Shown: positions 27,432 through 35,470, numbered from the stretch's first letter. The stretch: DNA of 64,000 bases from Streptomyces sp. WAC05374 (GCF_004353505.1 NZ_SMNQ01000002.1:62001-126000); one strand, 5' to 3'. Made by a program: numbers and translations. The notes: generated by a model not told the origin, from the letters alone.

Positions 27432-28366
27432 GAGCGGTCGCCTCCGAACTTGCTCAGGCGCAGATAGAGGATCGAGCAGAAGAGGAGGATCACGAAGGCG
27501 ACGGTGGTGAGCGCGGAGGCGTAACCGAAGTCGTGGCCCTCGATACCGGTGTTGGCGATCATCAGGGGAAGCGTCGTGGTGACCCCGGCGGGGCCGCCGC
27601 CGGTGAGGGTGTAGAGCAGGTCGACGTTGTTGAACTCCCAGACGCCGCGCAGCAGCGTGGAGAGGATGATCGCGTCCTTGAGGTGCGGCAGGGTGATGTG
27701 GAAGAACTGCCGCAGCCGGCCGGCCCCGTCCACGGACGCCGCTTCGTACAGGTCCCTGGGGATGGACTGGAGGTCGGCGAGGATGAGGATGGCGAAGAAG
27801 GGGACGCCGCGCCACAGTTCGGCGACGACGGCCGCCCAGAAGACGGTGCCGGTGTCGGAGAGGACGGAGGTGCCGTACGAGCCGATGCCGGCGTCGGCGA
27901 GGTAGCGGCTGACGCCCGTGGAGGGGTTGTAGAGCAGCATCCAGATGGTGGTGGTCAGCACGCCGGAGACGGCCCAGGGCGAGAAGACCAGGGCGCGGGC
28001 GAGGGCCCGGCCGGCGAACGTCTGGTTGACCAGCAGGGCGAGGACGAGCCCGAGGGCGAGCTGCAGGCCGACCTGGACGACGACCCATCGGGCGCTGAAG
28101 CCGAGGGTGGACCAGAAGAGCGGGTCCTCGGTGAAGGCGCGGGTGAAGTTGTCCAGGCCCGCGTATCCGTTCTTCCACGGCTTGGTGACGTTGTAGTGCT
28201 GGAGGCTGTAGAAGAAGACGCTGAGTACCGGATAGGCGATGAAGCCCAGCATCAGCAGACCCGCGGGGGCGATCAGCAGGTACGGCAGGCGGCGCGGCTC
28301 GGCTCCGGTCCCCGTGCGGCGACGGCCGGCCGGGGGGTGTTTCGCCACGGCGGCGGGGTGGGCCAT
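27428..28366 (-). CDS. Carbohydrate ABC transporter permease, MalF type
   Basis: 312 residues with about six membrane spans, beginning YLLIAPAGLLMLGFIAYPVL. The EAA loop is DLYEAASVDGAGRLRQFFHI followed by TLPHLKD. The segment WEFNNVDLLYTLTGGGPAG is the conserved MalF region near the translocation path. Together with MalG it would import the sugar bound by the lipoprotein at 20.4 kb. A 93-bp gap separates it from the sugar-acid dehydratase gene upstream and holds a LacI-like palindrome, so a secondary promoter is possible here. Confidence 0.93.
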   Translation of the reverse strand: MAHPAAVAKHPPAGRRRTGTGAEPRRLPYLLIAPAGLLMLGFIAYPVLSVFFYSLQHYNVTKPWKNGYAGLDNFTRAFTEDPLFWSTLGFSARWVVVQVGLQLALGLVLALLVNQTFAGRALARALVFSPWAVSGVLTTTIWMLLYNPSTGVSRYLADAGIGSYGTSVLSDTGTVFWAAVVAELWRGVPFFAILILADLQSIPRDLYEAASVDGAGRLRQFFHITLPHLKDAIILSTLLRGVWEFNNVDLLYTLTGGGPAGVTTTLPLMIANTGIEGHDFGYASALTTVAFVILLFCSILYLRLSKFGGDRS

Positions 28367-28397
28367 GACTTGTCTCCGTTCGTCATTGCATGGGGTG

Positions 28398-28405
28398 AAG
28401 CGCTT
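28398..28405 (-). promoter_or_regulatory. AAGCGCTT palindrome upstream of the ABC permease genes
   Basis: AAGCGCTT sits in GAAGCGCTTTCC, about 32 bp before the MalF start. The core resembles LacI-family operators and matches the one at 22983-22994. No LacI regulator is encoded nearby. It would mark an internal control point within the long minus-strand series. Confidence 0.4.
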
Positions 28406-28459
28406 TCCGGATCGCGTTCGGGATGTCGGACGTACGGTTCCGGCGGTGGGGAGGGCGTT

Positions 28460-30175
28460 TCAGCCCGCGTAGGGGTCCGGGACCTCGCCGGCCCGGGCGA
28501 GGAACGCGAAGTCGCAGCCCGTGTCGGCCTGGGTGATGTGCTCGCTGTAGAGCGCGCCGTAGCCGCGCCCGTACCGGGCGGGCGGCGGGGTCCAGGCGTC
28601 CCGGCGCCGCCGGAGCTCCTCGTCGGTCACGTCCAGGTGGAGCGTGCGCGCCGCCACGTCGAGGGTGATGAGGTCACCGGTGCGCACCAGCGCCAGGGGC
28701 CCGCCGACGTACGACTCGGGCGCGACGTGCAGCACGCAGGTGCCGTAACTGGTGCCGCTCATCCGGGCGTCGGAGATGCGGACCATGTCGCGCACGCCCT
28801 GCTTGAGCAGGTGGTCGGGGATGGGGAGCATCCCGTACTCCGGCATCCCGGGGCCGCCCTTGGGTCCGGCGTTGCGCAGCACCAGGACGTGGTCGGGGGT
28901 GATGCCGAGGCCGGGGTCGTCGATGGTGCGCTGCATGGTCCGGTAGTCGTCGAAGACGACGGCGGGGCCGGTGTGCCTGAGCAGGTGCGGCTCGGCGGCG
29001 ATGTGCTTGACGACCGCGCCGTCCGGGCAGAGGTTGCCGCGCAGGACGGCGACCCCGCCCTCGTCGGCGAGCGGCTTGTCGCGCGGCCGGATCACGTCGT
29101 CGTCGTGCACCAGGGCCCCGTCGAGCTGTGCGCGCAGGGTGGCGTGGGCGACGGTCGGCCGGTCCAGGTGCAGCAGGTCGGTGATGCGGGAGAGGAAGCC
29201 GGGCAGTCCGCCGGCGAAGTGGAAGTCCTCCATCAGGTACCGCCCGCCGGGGCGGAGGTTCGCGAGGACGGGCACGGTCCGGGCGATCCGGTCGAAGTCG
29301 TCGAGCGTGAGGGTGACGCCGGAGCGGCCCGCCATGGCGATGAGGTGGATCACGGCGTTGGTGGAGCCGCCCAGCCCGAGGACGGTCGTCACGGCGTCCT
29401 CGTACGCCTCCCGCGTCAGGATCGCCGACAGCTTCAGGTCCCGGCGCACGAGGTCGACGATCCGCATCCCGGAGGCGGCGGCCATCCGGTCGTGGCCGGA
29501 GTCGACGGCCGGGACCGAGGAGGCGCCCGGCAGGGTGACGCCCAGCGCCTCGGCCGCGGCCGTGAGGGTGGAGGCGGTGCCCATGGTCATGCAGTGGCCG
29601 GGCGAGCGGGCGAGGCCGCTTTCCAGCTCGGCCATCTCGCAGTCGCCGATGAGCCCGGCCCGCTTGTCGTCCCAGTACTTCCACATGTCCGTGCCGGAGC
29701 CGAGGACCTCGCCCCGCCAGTGGCCCGGCAGCATCGGCCCGGCCGGGACGAACACGGCCGGCAGGTCGGCGGAGGCGGCGCCCATCAGCAGCGCGGGCGT
29801 CGACTTGTCGCAGCCGCCCATGAGCACGGCGCCGTCGACGGGGTACGAGCGCAGCAGCTCCTCCGTCTCCATGGCGAGGAGGTTGCGGTACAGCATGGGG
29901 GTGGGCTTCTGGAAGGTCTCGGAGAGCGTGGAGACCGGGAACTCGAGCGGGAAGCCGCCGGCCTGCCACACGCCCCGCTTCACGGCCCGGGCGCGGTCGC
30001 GGAGGTGGACGTGGCAGGGGTTGATGTCGGACCAGGTGTTGAGGATCGCGATCACGGGCTTGCCGAGGTGCTCCTCGGGCAGGTAGCCGAGCTGGCGGGT
30101 GCGGGCGCGGTGGCTGAAGGAGCGCAGCCCGTCCGTCCCGTACCACCGGTGGCTGCGGAGCTCGTCCGGCCTCAT
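28460..30175 (-). CDS. IlvD/Edd-family sugar-acid dehydratase (L-arabinonate dehydratase-like)
   Basis: 571 residues. Fe-S ligand cysteines are visible in ILNTWSDINPCHVHLRD, in VLMGGCDKSTPALLMGAAS and in the MTMGTASTLTA region, where a further conserved Cys precedes it (RSPGHCMTMG). GLGGSTNAVIHLIAMAG and the C-terminal ISDARMSGTSYGT are family hallmarks, the latter holding the catalytic Ser. The length and sequence place it with sugar-acid dehydratases (arabinonate, xylonate, galactonate), not IlvD. It would form a 2-keto-3-deoxy acid. It overlaps the DHDPS-like gene by ATGA, so the next enzyme probably uses its product. The precise sugar acid is uncertain. Confidence 0.85.
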   Translation of the reverse strand: MRPDELRSHRWYGTDGLRSFSHRARTRQLGYLPEEHLGKPVIAILNTWSDINPCHVHLRDRARAVKRGVWQAGGFPLEFPVSTLSETFQKPTPMLYRNLLAMETEELLRSYPVDGAVLMGGCDKSTPALLMGAASADLPAVFVPAGPMLPGHWRGEVLGSGTDMWKYWDDKRAGLIGDCEMAELESGLARSPGHCMTMGTASTLTAAAEALGVTLPGASSVPAVDSGHDRMAAASGMRIVDLVRRDLKLSAILTREAYEDAVTTVLGLGGSTNAVIHLIAMAGRSGVTLTLDDFDRIARTVPVLANLRPGGRYLMEDFHFAGGLPGFLSRITDLLHLDRPTVAHATLRAQLDGALVHDDDVIRPRDKPLADEGGVAVLRGNLCPDGAVVKHIAAEPHLLRHTGPAVVFDDYRTMQRTIDDPGLGITPDHVLVLRNAGPKGGPGMPEYGMLPIPDHLLKQGVRDMVRISDARMSGTSYGTCVLHVAPESYVGGPLALVRTGDLITLDVAARTLHLDVTDEELRRRRDAWTPPPARYGRGYGALYSEHITQADTGCDFAFLARAGEVPDPYAG

Positions 30176-31074
30176 GCGGACCAGCCCCCGACCATGGCGG
30201 CTATCCCGGCGCGGCGGGCCTCGGGCAGGAGGCGGCTGGGCGGGCGCACGTCACGGCGGCACAGCCCCAGGGCGTGCAGGGCCTCCTTGACGACGGTGAC
30301 GTTGTCGGCGGACTGGTCGGCGGCGCGCAGCTCCTCGAAGGGCCGGATCTGCTCCCACACCTGCGCGGCGGCCTGCTGGTCTCCGGCGCGCAGTGCCGCC
30401 AGCATCGCGAGCGAGACGGCCGGGGCGACGTTGACCAGCCCCGAGGTGAACCCGGTGGCGCCCATGGCCCAGTAGGCGGGCGCGTACAGCTCGGCGAGGC
30501 CGGCGATCCACACGAACCGGTCGAGGCCGGCGTCCCGGGCGACGGCGCCGAACCGGGCGGCGTCGGGCACGGCGTACTTGACGCCGATGACGTTGGGGCA
30601 CAGCTCACCGAGGCGGGCGATGGTGGCGCCGTCGAGGAGCGGGTCACGCACGTACGGCACGACCCCCAGCTCGGGGACGGCGTCGGCGATCTCCCGGTGG
30701 TACGCGATCCAGCCGTCGCGCGAGACGTAGGGGTGCACCGGCTGGTGGACCATGACCATGCCGGCGCCGCACGCGCGCGCGTGCCGGGCGGCGGCGGTCG
30801 CGGTCGGCAGGTCGTGTCCCACGCCGACGAGGACGGCGGCGCGGTCGCCGGTCTCCTCGGCGGTCAGCTCGGTGACCAGGACGCGTTCCTCGGGGGTGAG
30901 GGCGTAGAACTCGCCGGTGTTGCCGCCCGGGGTGACGGCCCGTACGCCGCCGTCGAGGAGCCTGCGCAGCAGAGCGCGGCAGGTGGTGCGGTCGACCCCG
31001 CCGTCGGCGCCGAACGGGGTCACGGGGATCGCGACGACGTCCGCGAGTGCCGCCCTCAGCGATGCGTGGTCCAT
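30172..31074 (-). CDS. DHDPS/NAL-family aldolase or dehydratase
   Basis: 300 residues, a TIM barrel of the dihydrodipicolinate synthase superfamily. The substrate-carboxylate loop is TPGGNTGEFYAL, the catalytic Tyr is in GVVPYVRDPLL, and the Schiff-base Lys is in NVIGVKYAVPD. It lies directly upstream of, and overlaps, the sugar-acid dehydratase gene. The likely substrate is therefore the 2-keto-3-deoxy acid that enzyme makes, handled either as an aldolase or as a dehydratase yielding alpha-ketoglutarate semialdehyde. True lysine-pathway DapA is improbable given the context. Confidence 0.87.
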   Translation of the reverse strand: MDHASLRAALADVVAIPVTPFGADGGVDRTTCRALLRRLLDGGVRAVTPGGNTGEFYALTPEERVLVTELTAEETGDRAAVLVGVGHDLPTATAAARHARACGAGMVMVHQPVHPYVSRDGWIAYHREIADAVPELGVVPYVRDPLLDGATIARLGELCPNVIGVKYAVPDAARFGAVARDAGLDRFVWIAGLAELYAPAYWAMGATGFTSGLVNVAPAVSLAMLAALRAGDQQAAAQVWEQIRPFEELRAADQSADNVTVVKEALHALGLCRRDVRPPSRLLPEARRAGIAAMVGGWSA

Positions 31075-31100
31075 GGGTGTCCGCCTTTCCGTCGCGGGGA

Positions 31101-31766
31101 TCACTGGGCGTCCTCGGGGAAGGCCCGGTCGACGAACGAGGCGATGTGGTCGCGCAGGGCGCGGGCGGCGCCCTCGGCGTCCCCGGCCCGTGCCAGGCTC
31201 AGGATCTCGCGGTGCTCCTCGGCCTCGCGCCGCCACGAGGGCTGCGCGCTCCAGGCGACGGTCGACACCAGCGCGGCCTGGTCGCGGACCTCGTCGAGCA
31301 TCCTGGCGAGCAGCGGGTTGCCGCACGGCAGGTACAGGGCGCGGTGGAACTCGCGGTTGGCGAGGGACCGTTCGGCCCGGTCGGCCGCCGCGTCGGCGTC
31401 GGCGAGCGCCTGGCCGGCGGCGTCGAGGGAGGCGCGGCGGCCGATGGTGCGGCGCAGCGCCTCGGGTTCGAGCAGCAGCCGCACGTCGTAGACCTCGCGC
31501 GCCATGGCGGCGTCGACGGTGCGGACGGTGGCGCCCTTGTACTGGCTCATGACGACGAGGCCGGTCCCGGCGAGAGTCTTGAGGGCCTCCCGTACGGGGG
31601 TCTTGGACACCCCGTAGTGGGCCGCCAGTTCGGTCTCCACCAGGGGCTTCCCGGGGGGCAACTGCCCGGTGAGGATCGCGTGCTTGATCGCCTCCAGGAC
31701 GTACTGGGTGCGGGAGGGGACGGGGCTGGGGGCGGCGGCGAAGGCCATAGGGGCGACTGCTCTCAT
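31101..31766 (-). CDS. GntR-family (FadR/FCD) transcriptional regulator
   Basis: 221 residues from the ATG at 31766. ATGs at 31787 and 31748 are alternatives and none has a convincing ribosome-binding site. The winged helix is clear: VLEAIKHAILTGQLPPGKPL, then ETELAAHYGVSKTPVREALK. The all-helical FCD domain has its metal/ligand residues in YDVRLLLEP, NREFHRALY and EEHREIL. Such regulators sense sugar acids. It heads the minus-strand pectin/uronate gene series, 26 bp before the DHDPS-like gene. A good promoter with an inverted repeat at +1 lies just upstream, suggesting autoregulation of the whole series. Confidence 0.9.
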   Translation of the reverse strand: MRAVAPMAFAAAPSPVPSRTQYVLEAIKHAILTGQLPPGKPLVETELAAHYGVSKTPVREALKTLAGTGLVVMSQYKGATVRTVDAAMAREVYDVRLLLEPEALRRTIGRRASLDAAGQALADADAAADRAERSLANREFHRALYLPCGNPLLARMLDEVRDQAALVSTVAWSAQPSWRREAEEHREILSLARAGDAEGAARALRDHIASFVDRAFPEDAQ

Positions 31767-31793
31767 ATCTCGCGTATCGCGTCTCATATATGA

Positions 31794-31843
31794 CGTACGA
31801 AGTACGACGCGATGAAGTTAGGGCGGTGGCAGGTATTCGTCAA
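31794..31843 (-). promoter_or_regulatory. Promoter and operator of the GntR-led catabolic series
   Basis: On the minus strand, -35 TTGACG (31838-31843) and -10 TAACTT (31815-31820) are 17 bp apart, predicting a start near 31808. The perfect inverted repeat CGTAC-GAA-GTACG (31794-31806) covers the first transcribed bases. That is an ideal place for repression by the GntR protein encoded next. Confidence 0.7.
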
Positions 31844-31938
31844 CGCTTATGACGGAATTGGTGAGTTGGGCGTTCGGGCCAGGGAGGTGGGGAAGGTGCC
31901 CGATCCGGTCGCGGGTCCTTATTTCGCACGCTGGCGGC

Positions 31939-33141
31939 ATGAGGAACGGATCGACGGGACGGGTCCTCGCGGACCGCAACGCGCGGCTGTATCTGTCCGG
32001 GGTCGTGGTCTGCGGCTTCGGCTCGGCCGGGCTGTGGCTGGTGGCGGGCGTCTGGGTCAAGTCGCTGACCGGCTCGGACAGTCTGGCCGCGCTGACCGTG
32101 TTCGCGATGTGGGCGCCGGTCCTGGCGGGCCCCGTGCTGGGCGCGCTCGCCGACCGGACGCGCCGCCGGCCGCTGCTGGTGCGGGTGAACCTGGGCATGG
32201 CGGCGCTGCTGCCGGTGCTGTTGCTGGTGGACTCGGGCGGGCGCGTGTGGCTGGTGTTCGCGGTGCTGTTCGTCTACGGGACGGCCGGCGCCGTGCAGGA
32301 CGCGGCCGAGGCTGCGCTGCTGCCGCGGGCGGTCGGCAAGGAGCTGCTCGGCGACCTCAACGGGCTGCGGATGACGGCCGGCGAGGGCATGAAACTGATC
32401 GCGCCGCTGACGGGCGCGGCGCTGTTCGCGCGGTTCGGCGCGGCGCCGGTGGTGGTCCTCGACGCGGTGACGTTCGCGCTGGCGGCCGGGGTGTTCGCGC
32501 TGCTGCGGGTGCGGGAGGAGGAGCCGCCGGAGCGGACCGGCGGGGAGGGGGCGTCCGGGACCTGGGAGGGGGCGCGGTACGTGTGGCGGTCGGCGGCGCT
32601 GCGGCCGCTGGTGCTGGCGGGCGCGGCCGCCATGGGGCTGGCCGGGCTGAACGGGGCGGTGATCCACGCGGTCACCGACGACGTGCTGGGGCGTCCGCCC
32701 GCGTTCACGGGGGTGCTGTACGCGGCCCAGGGTGCCGGTTCGGTGGTGGGCGGGGTGCTGGCGGGGCCGCTGCTGCGGCGGCTGGGCGAGCGGAGGTTCA
32801 TGGCGACGGGCATCGCGCTGTTCGCCGTCGCGGTGGGCGGGCGGGCCCTGCCCTGTGACGTGACGGCGCTGGTGTGCGGCGGGCTCATCGGCGTGGGCCT
32901 GCCGTGGGTGCTGGTGGGCGTCCTGACGGCGGTGCAGCACCGGACCCCGGACGCGGTCCTGGGCCGCACCGCCGCCACCGCCCAGACGCTCCTGTTCGTC
33001 CCGAACGCGCTCGCCCTGGCGCTGGGCGCGGCCCTGGTCGCCGTCGTGGACGTGCGTGTCCTGCTGCCGCTGCTGGCGGCGGCGGGCCTGGTGCCCGCCG
33101 TGGCGCTGCTCAGGCGGCCGGGCGGGCCAGCGCGGCCCTGA
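31939..33141 (+). CDS. MFS transporter (efflux-type)
   Basis: 400 residues from the ATG at 31939. Ten to twelve membrane spans are predicted. The motif-A loop between spans 2 and 3 is GALADRTRRRPLLV, the usual G-x-x-x-D-R-x-G-R/R-R form. GTAGAVQDAAEAALLPRAVG is typical of the MFS_3/enterobactin-exporter-like subgroup. Substrate unknown; export is more likely than sugar uptake for this group. The 3' end overlaps the convergent gene at 33110 by 32 bp. It is divergent from the GntR regulator and may share its control region. Confidence 0.88.
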   Translation: MRNGSTGRVLADRNARLYLSGVVVCGFGSAGLWLVAGVWVKSLTGSDSLAALTVFAMWAPVLAGPVLGALADRTRRRPLLVRVNLGMAALLPVLLLVDSGGRVWLVFAVLFVYGTAGAVQDAAEAALLPRAVGKELLGDLNGLRMTAGEGMKLIAPLTGAALFARFGAAPVVVLDAVTFALAAGVFALLRVREEEPPERTGGEGASGTWEGARYVWRSAALRPLVLAGAAAMGLAGLNGAVIHAVTDDVLGRPPAFTGVLYAAQGAGSVVGGVLAGPLLRRLGERRFMATGIALFAVAVGGRALPCDVTALVCGGLIGVGLPWVLVGVLTAVQHRTPDAVLGRTAATAQTLLFVPNALALALGAALVAVVDVRVLLPLLAAAGLVPAVALLRRPGGPARP

Positions 33142-34291
33142 CGGCGGCCAGGTCGGGGTCGGAGGCCAGGCCCGCGTGGTACAGGCGCAGTTCGGTGGCG
33201 CCCAGCTCGCGGGCGCGGGCGGCGTCGGCGGCCAGGGTGGAGGGGGTCCCGCCCATGCCGCTCACCACCGTGAAGTTGGCCGCCAGGACGGTGTCCACGC
33301 GCGCGTGGGCGGCGAACGGCGGCAGCACCGCCTCCGCGCCGCCGCCCGTGCAGGGCAGGACGACGCCGTCCGCGACGGTCAGGATGTGGGCCGGGTCCAC
33401 CCCGGCGTTGGCTCCGGTGCGGTACGGGGCGGGGTCGGCGTGCAGCAGGACCCGGAAGGCCGGGTGCGCGGCCGCCCGTACCGCCCCGACGGCGTCCTCC
33501 TGGAGGGTGCGGGCGGCCCGGGTGCGCCAGGCGAGCGTGGCCGCGGCGGGGCCGGCGCCCAGCAGGTCCTCCACGGCGGGCCACCCGCTGCCGGCCGCGC
33601 CGCCCGAGGCCCACACCGGTTCCAGGGCGCGGCGCACGGCGGCGGCCAGCTCGTCCGGGTCGAGGCCCTCGTCCCCGTACCCGGTGCGGCACGTGGCGCA
33701 GAAGCACAGGGACATCAGGTACTGGGCGGCGTCCCCGAGGGTGACGCCCGCGATCTTGTCGTGGGCGTGCAGGTGGGCCATTCCGTACCAGCCGCAGGAC
33801 TCCAGCTCGGTGCCGTGCGCCCCGGGGCGTACCGCCGCCTCGGCGGCCAGCTCCACGAGGTAGGCGCGGACGGCGGGCTGCGCGACGCAGGGCGCCCACG
33901 GGTAGCGGTCGCCGTAGGCGTTCACCACGGAGGTGGCGGGGTGCTCGGCGCCGAGGCGGGAGCTGTGGGCGAGGACCACCCAGGTGTGGACGTCCAGCCC
34001 GGCGGCCCGGAGCGCCTCGGCGGCCTCCCCGTACGCGTCGCCGGGCGCCCAGTCCCCCGCCGGGCGGGGCGCCAGGTCCCGGCCCGCCCAGCGGACCGGG
34101 TCGGGCGGGTAGAGCACGGCGGCGTACTCGGCGGTGACCAGGCGGCGGGTGGGGTGGCGTGGCGTCAGGGCGCGGGTGGAGTGGTACGCGGAGGCGAGGG
34201 TGACCTGCCGGACGCCGAGGTCGACGAGCCGGGCGGCGGCGCGGGGGTCGCCGATGACGTCCCAGGGGTAGACGAACGCGGAGGCCCTCAC
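33110..34291 (-). CDS. Unrecognised 393-residue protein, possible TIM-barrel glycosidase-like, coupled to kdgD
   Basis: 393 residues from the GTG at 34291, which overlaps the kdgD stop (GTGA). There is no signal peptide. The N-terminus ASAFVYPWDVIGDPRAAARLVDLGV, then VTLASAYHSTRAL and AGLDVHTWVVLAHSSRLG, reads like alternating strands and helices of a barrel. The segment ELESCGWYGMAHLHAHDK carries a candidate catalytic Glu, and SLCFCATCRTGYGDEGLD is a Cys cluster (C-x-C-x2-C) seen in some uncharacterised glycosidase-like proteins. I cannot assign a known family. The tight coupling to kdgD implies a role in uronate or oligouronide use. Confidence 0.6.
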   Translation of the reverse strand: MRASAFVYPWDVIGDPRAAARLVDLGVRQVTLASAYHSTRALTPRHPTRRLVTAEYAAVLYPPDPVRWAGRDLAPRPAGDWAPGDAYGEAAEALRAAGLDVHTWVVLAHSSRLGAEHPATSVVNAYGDRYPWAPCVAQPAVRAYLVELAAEAAVRPGAHGTELESCGWYGMAHLHAHDKIAGVTLGDAAQYLMSLCFCATCRTGYGDEGLDPDELAAAVRRALEPVWASGGAAGSGWPAVEDLLGAGPAAATLAWRTRAARTLQEDAVGAVRAAAHPAFRVLLHADPAPYRTGANAGVDPAHILTVADGVVLPCTGGGAEAVLPPFAAHARVDTVLAANFTVVSGMGGTPSTLAADAARARELGATELRLYHAGLASDPDLAAVRAALARPAA

Positions 34292-35217
34292 CGGGGGCCG
34301 TCCAGCAGGGCGCGGCCGCGTTCGATGATCCCGGCGAGTTCCTCGATGTGGGCGGGCGCGGGCTCGCTGAGCGGCGGGCGGACCGCGCCGACGTCCAGGC
34401 CGCCGAGCCGGACGGCCGCCTTGACCAGGGAGACGGCGTATCCCTTGCCCTTGGCGCGCAGTTCGACCAGCGGGCGGTAGAAGCCGTCGATGAGCCGGTT
34501 GGCCGTCTCGTCGTCGCCGCCGTTGAGCGCCCGGTGGAAGGCGAGGGCGATGTCGGGGGCGAAGCAGAAGACGGCGGAGGAGTAGAGCGTGACGCCGATG
34601 CCCCGGTAGGCGAGCCCGGTGAGTTCGGCGGTGGGCAGGCCGTTGAAGTACAGCAGGCCGAGCCCTTCGGCGCGTACGGCGCTGACGATGCGCTGCATCA
34701 GGTCCAGGTCGCCGTGGCCGTCCTTGAGGCCGATGATCCCGTCGGCGCGGGCGAGCGTGACGGCCGTGGCGGGGGTGAGGACGGCGTTGTCGCGCTGGTA
34801 GACGATGACGTCCAGCCCGGTCGCCGCGGCCAGCGTCGTGTAGTGGCGCACCAGTCCTCCCTGGTCGCCGACGACGAGGTAGGGCGGCATGGCGAGCAGC
34901 CCGTCGGCGCCCGCCTCCTCGGCGAGCCGCGCGTACCGGACGGCGAGCGCCGTGCCGTAGCCGGCGCCGGCCACGACGGGGACGCGGCCCGCGGTCTCCT
35001 CCACGGCGGCGGCCACGCAGGCGCGGTACTCCTCGGGAGTGAGGGCGTGGAACTCGCCGGTGCCGCAGCAGGCGAAGACGGCGCCGGCGCCGGCCTCGAC
35101 CCCGGCGCGCACGTGCGCGCGGAACGCGTCGAGGTCGAGCGTGCCGTCGGGTCCGTACGCGGTGACGGGGAAGAACAGCAGGCCGTCGAGGCGGCCGGCG
35201 AGCGGGGCTGGGGTCAC
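34288..35217 (-). CDS. kdgD: 5-dehydro-4-deoxyglucarate dehydratase (KdgD)
   Basis: 309 residues from the GTG at 35217, with AGGGAG as ribosome-binding site. It is a DHDPS-superfamily barrel that follows the KdgD subgroup: LDGLLFFPVTAYGPDGTLD, FACCGTGEFHALTPEE, the catalytic Tyr in DVIVYQRDNAVL, the Schiff-base Lys in GIIGLKDGHGD, and LYFNGLPTAELT. It converts 5-dehydro-4-deoxy-D-glucarate to alpha-ketoglutarate semialdehyde with loss of water and CO2. That is the step after uronate oxidation and aldarate dehydration. It is divergent from udh under matched promoters and coupled to the unknown gene at 33110. Confidence 0.87.
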   Translation of the reverse strand: MTPAPLAGRLDGLLFFPVTAYGPDGTLDLDAFRAHVRAGVEAGAGAVFACCGTGEFHALTPEEYRACVAAAVEETAGRVPVVAGAGYGTALAVRYARLAEEAGADGLLAMPPYLVVGDQGGLVRHYTTLAAATGLDVIVYQRDNAVLTPATAVTLARADGIIGLKDGHGDLDLMQRIVSAVRAEGLGLLYFNGLPTAELTGLAYRGIGVTLYSSAVFCFAPDIALAFHRALNGGDDETANRLIDGFYRPLVELRAKGKGYAVSLVKAAVRLGGLDVGAVRPPLSEPAPAHIEELAGIIERGRALLDGPR

Positions 35218-35279
35218 GGGCGCTCCCTGAACAAGGCGTCTCCGGGCGGAGCACCGGCCCCGTGCACAATCATGACCGG

Positions 35280-35332
35280 TGTCCACGTTCATGAACGGCG
35301 CCACGCTAGACCCGCCCCTTTGGGCCGGTCAA
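35280..35332 (-). promoter_or_regulatory. kdgD promoter with operator at +1
   Basis: On the minus strand, TTGACC (35327-35332) and TAGCGT (35303-35308) are 18 bp apart, giving a start near 35296 and a leader of about 80 nt. The 18-bp element TGTCCACGTTCATGAACG (plus strand, 35280-35297) overlaps the start site and contains the perfect palindrome GTTCATGAAC. A related copy is found at the udh promoter. Confidence 0.8.
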
Positions 35333-35391
35333 GGCGGCGGATTGACGGGAATCCGCAACTCAGGCGCGGAGTTGACGGCGCGCCGCCACAC

Positions 35392-35438
35392 TTGACGGTG
35401 CTTGGAGGCGCTCCCTAGCGTGTCCACGCTTGTGAATG
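35392..35438 (+). promoter_or_regulatory. udh promoter with operator at +1
   Basis: TTGACG (35392-35397) and TAGCGT (35416-35421) are 18 bp apart. TGTCCACGCTTGTGAATG (35421-35438) starts at the last base of the -10 and covers +1. It matches the kdgD-side element in 14 of 18 positions. A common repressor for both divergent genes is the natural reading. Confidence 0.8.
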
Positions 35439-35470
35439 CCGCACATGTACGTAACCGAAGGAGACCGCCC

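Noticed and set aside
30172..31074. Lysine-pathway dapA
   Set aside because: It overlaps a sugar-acid dehydratase gene in a catabolic series. The Lys and Tyr residues are common to the whole superfamily and do not specify DapA.
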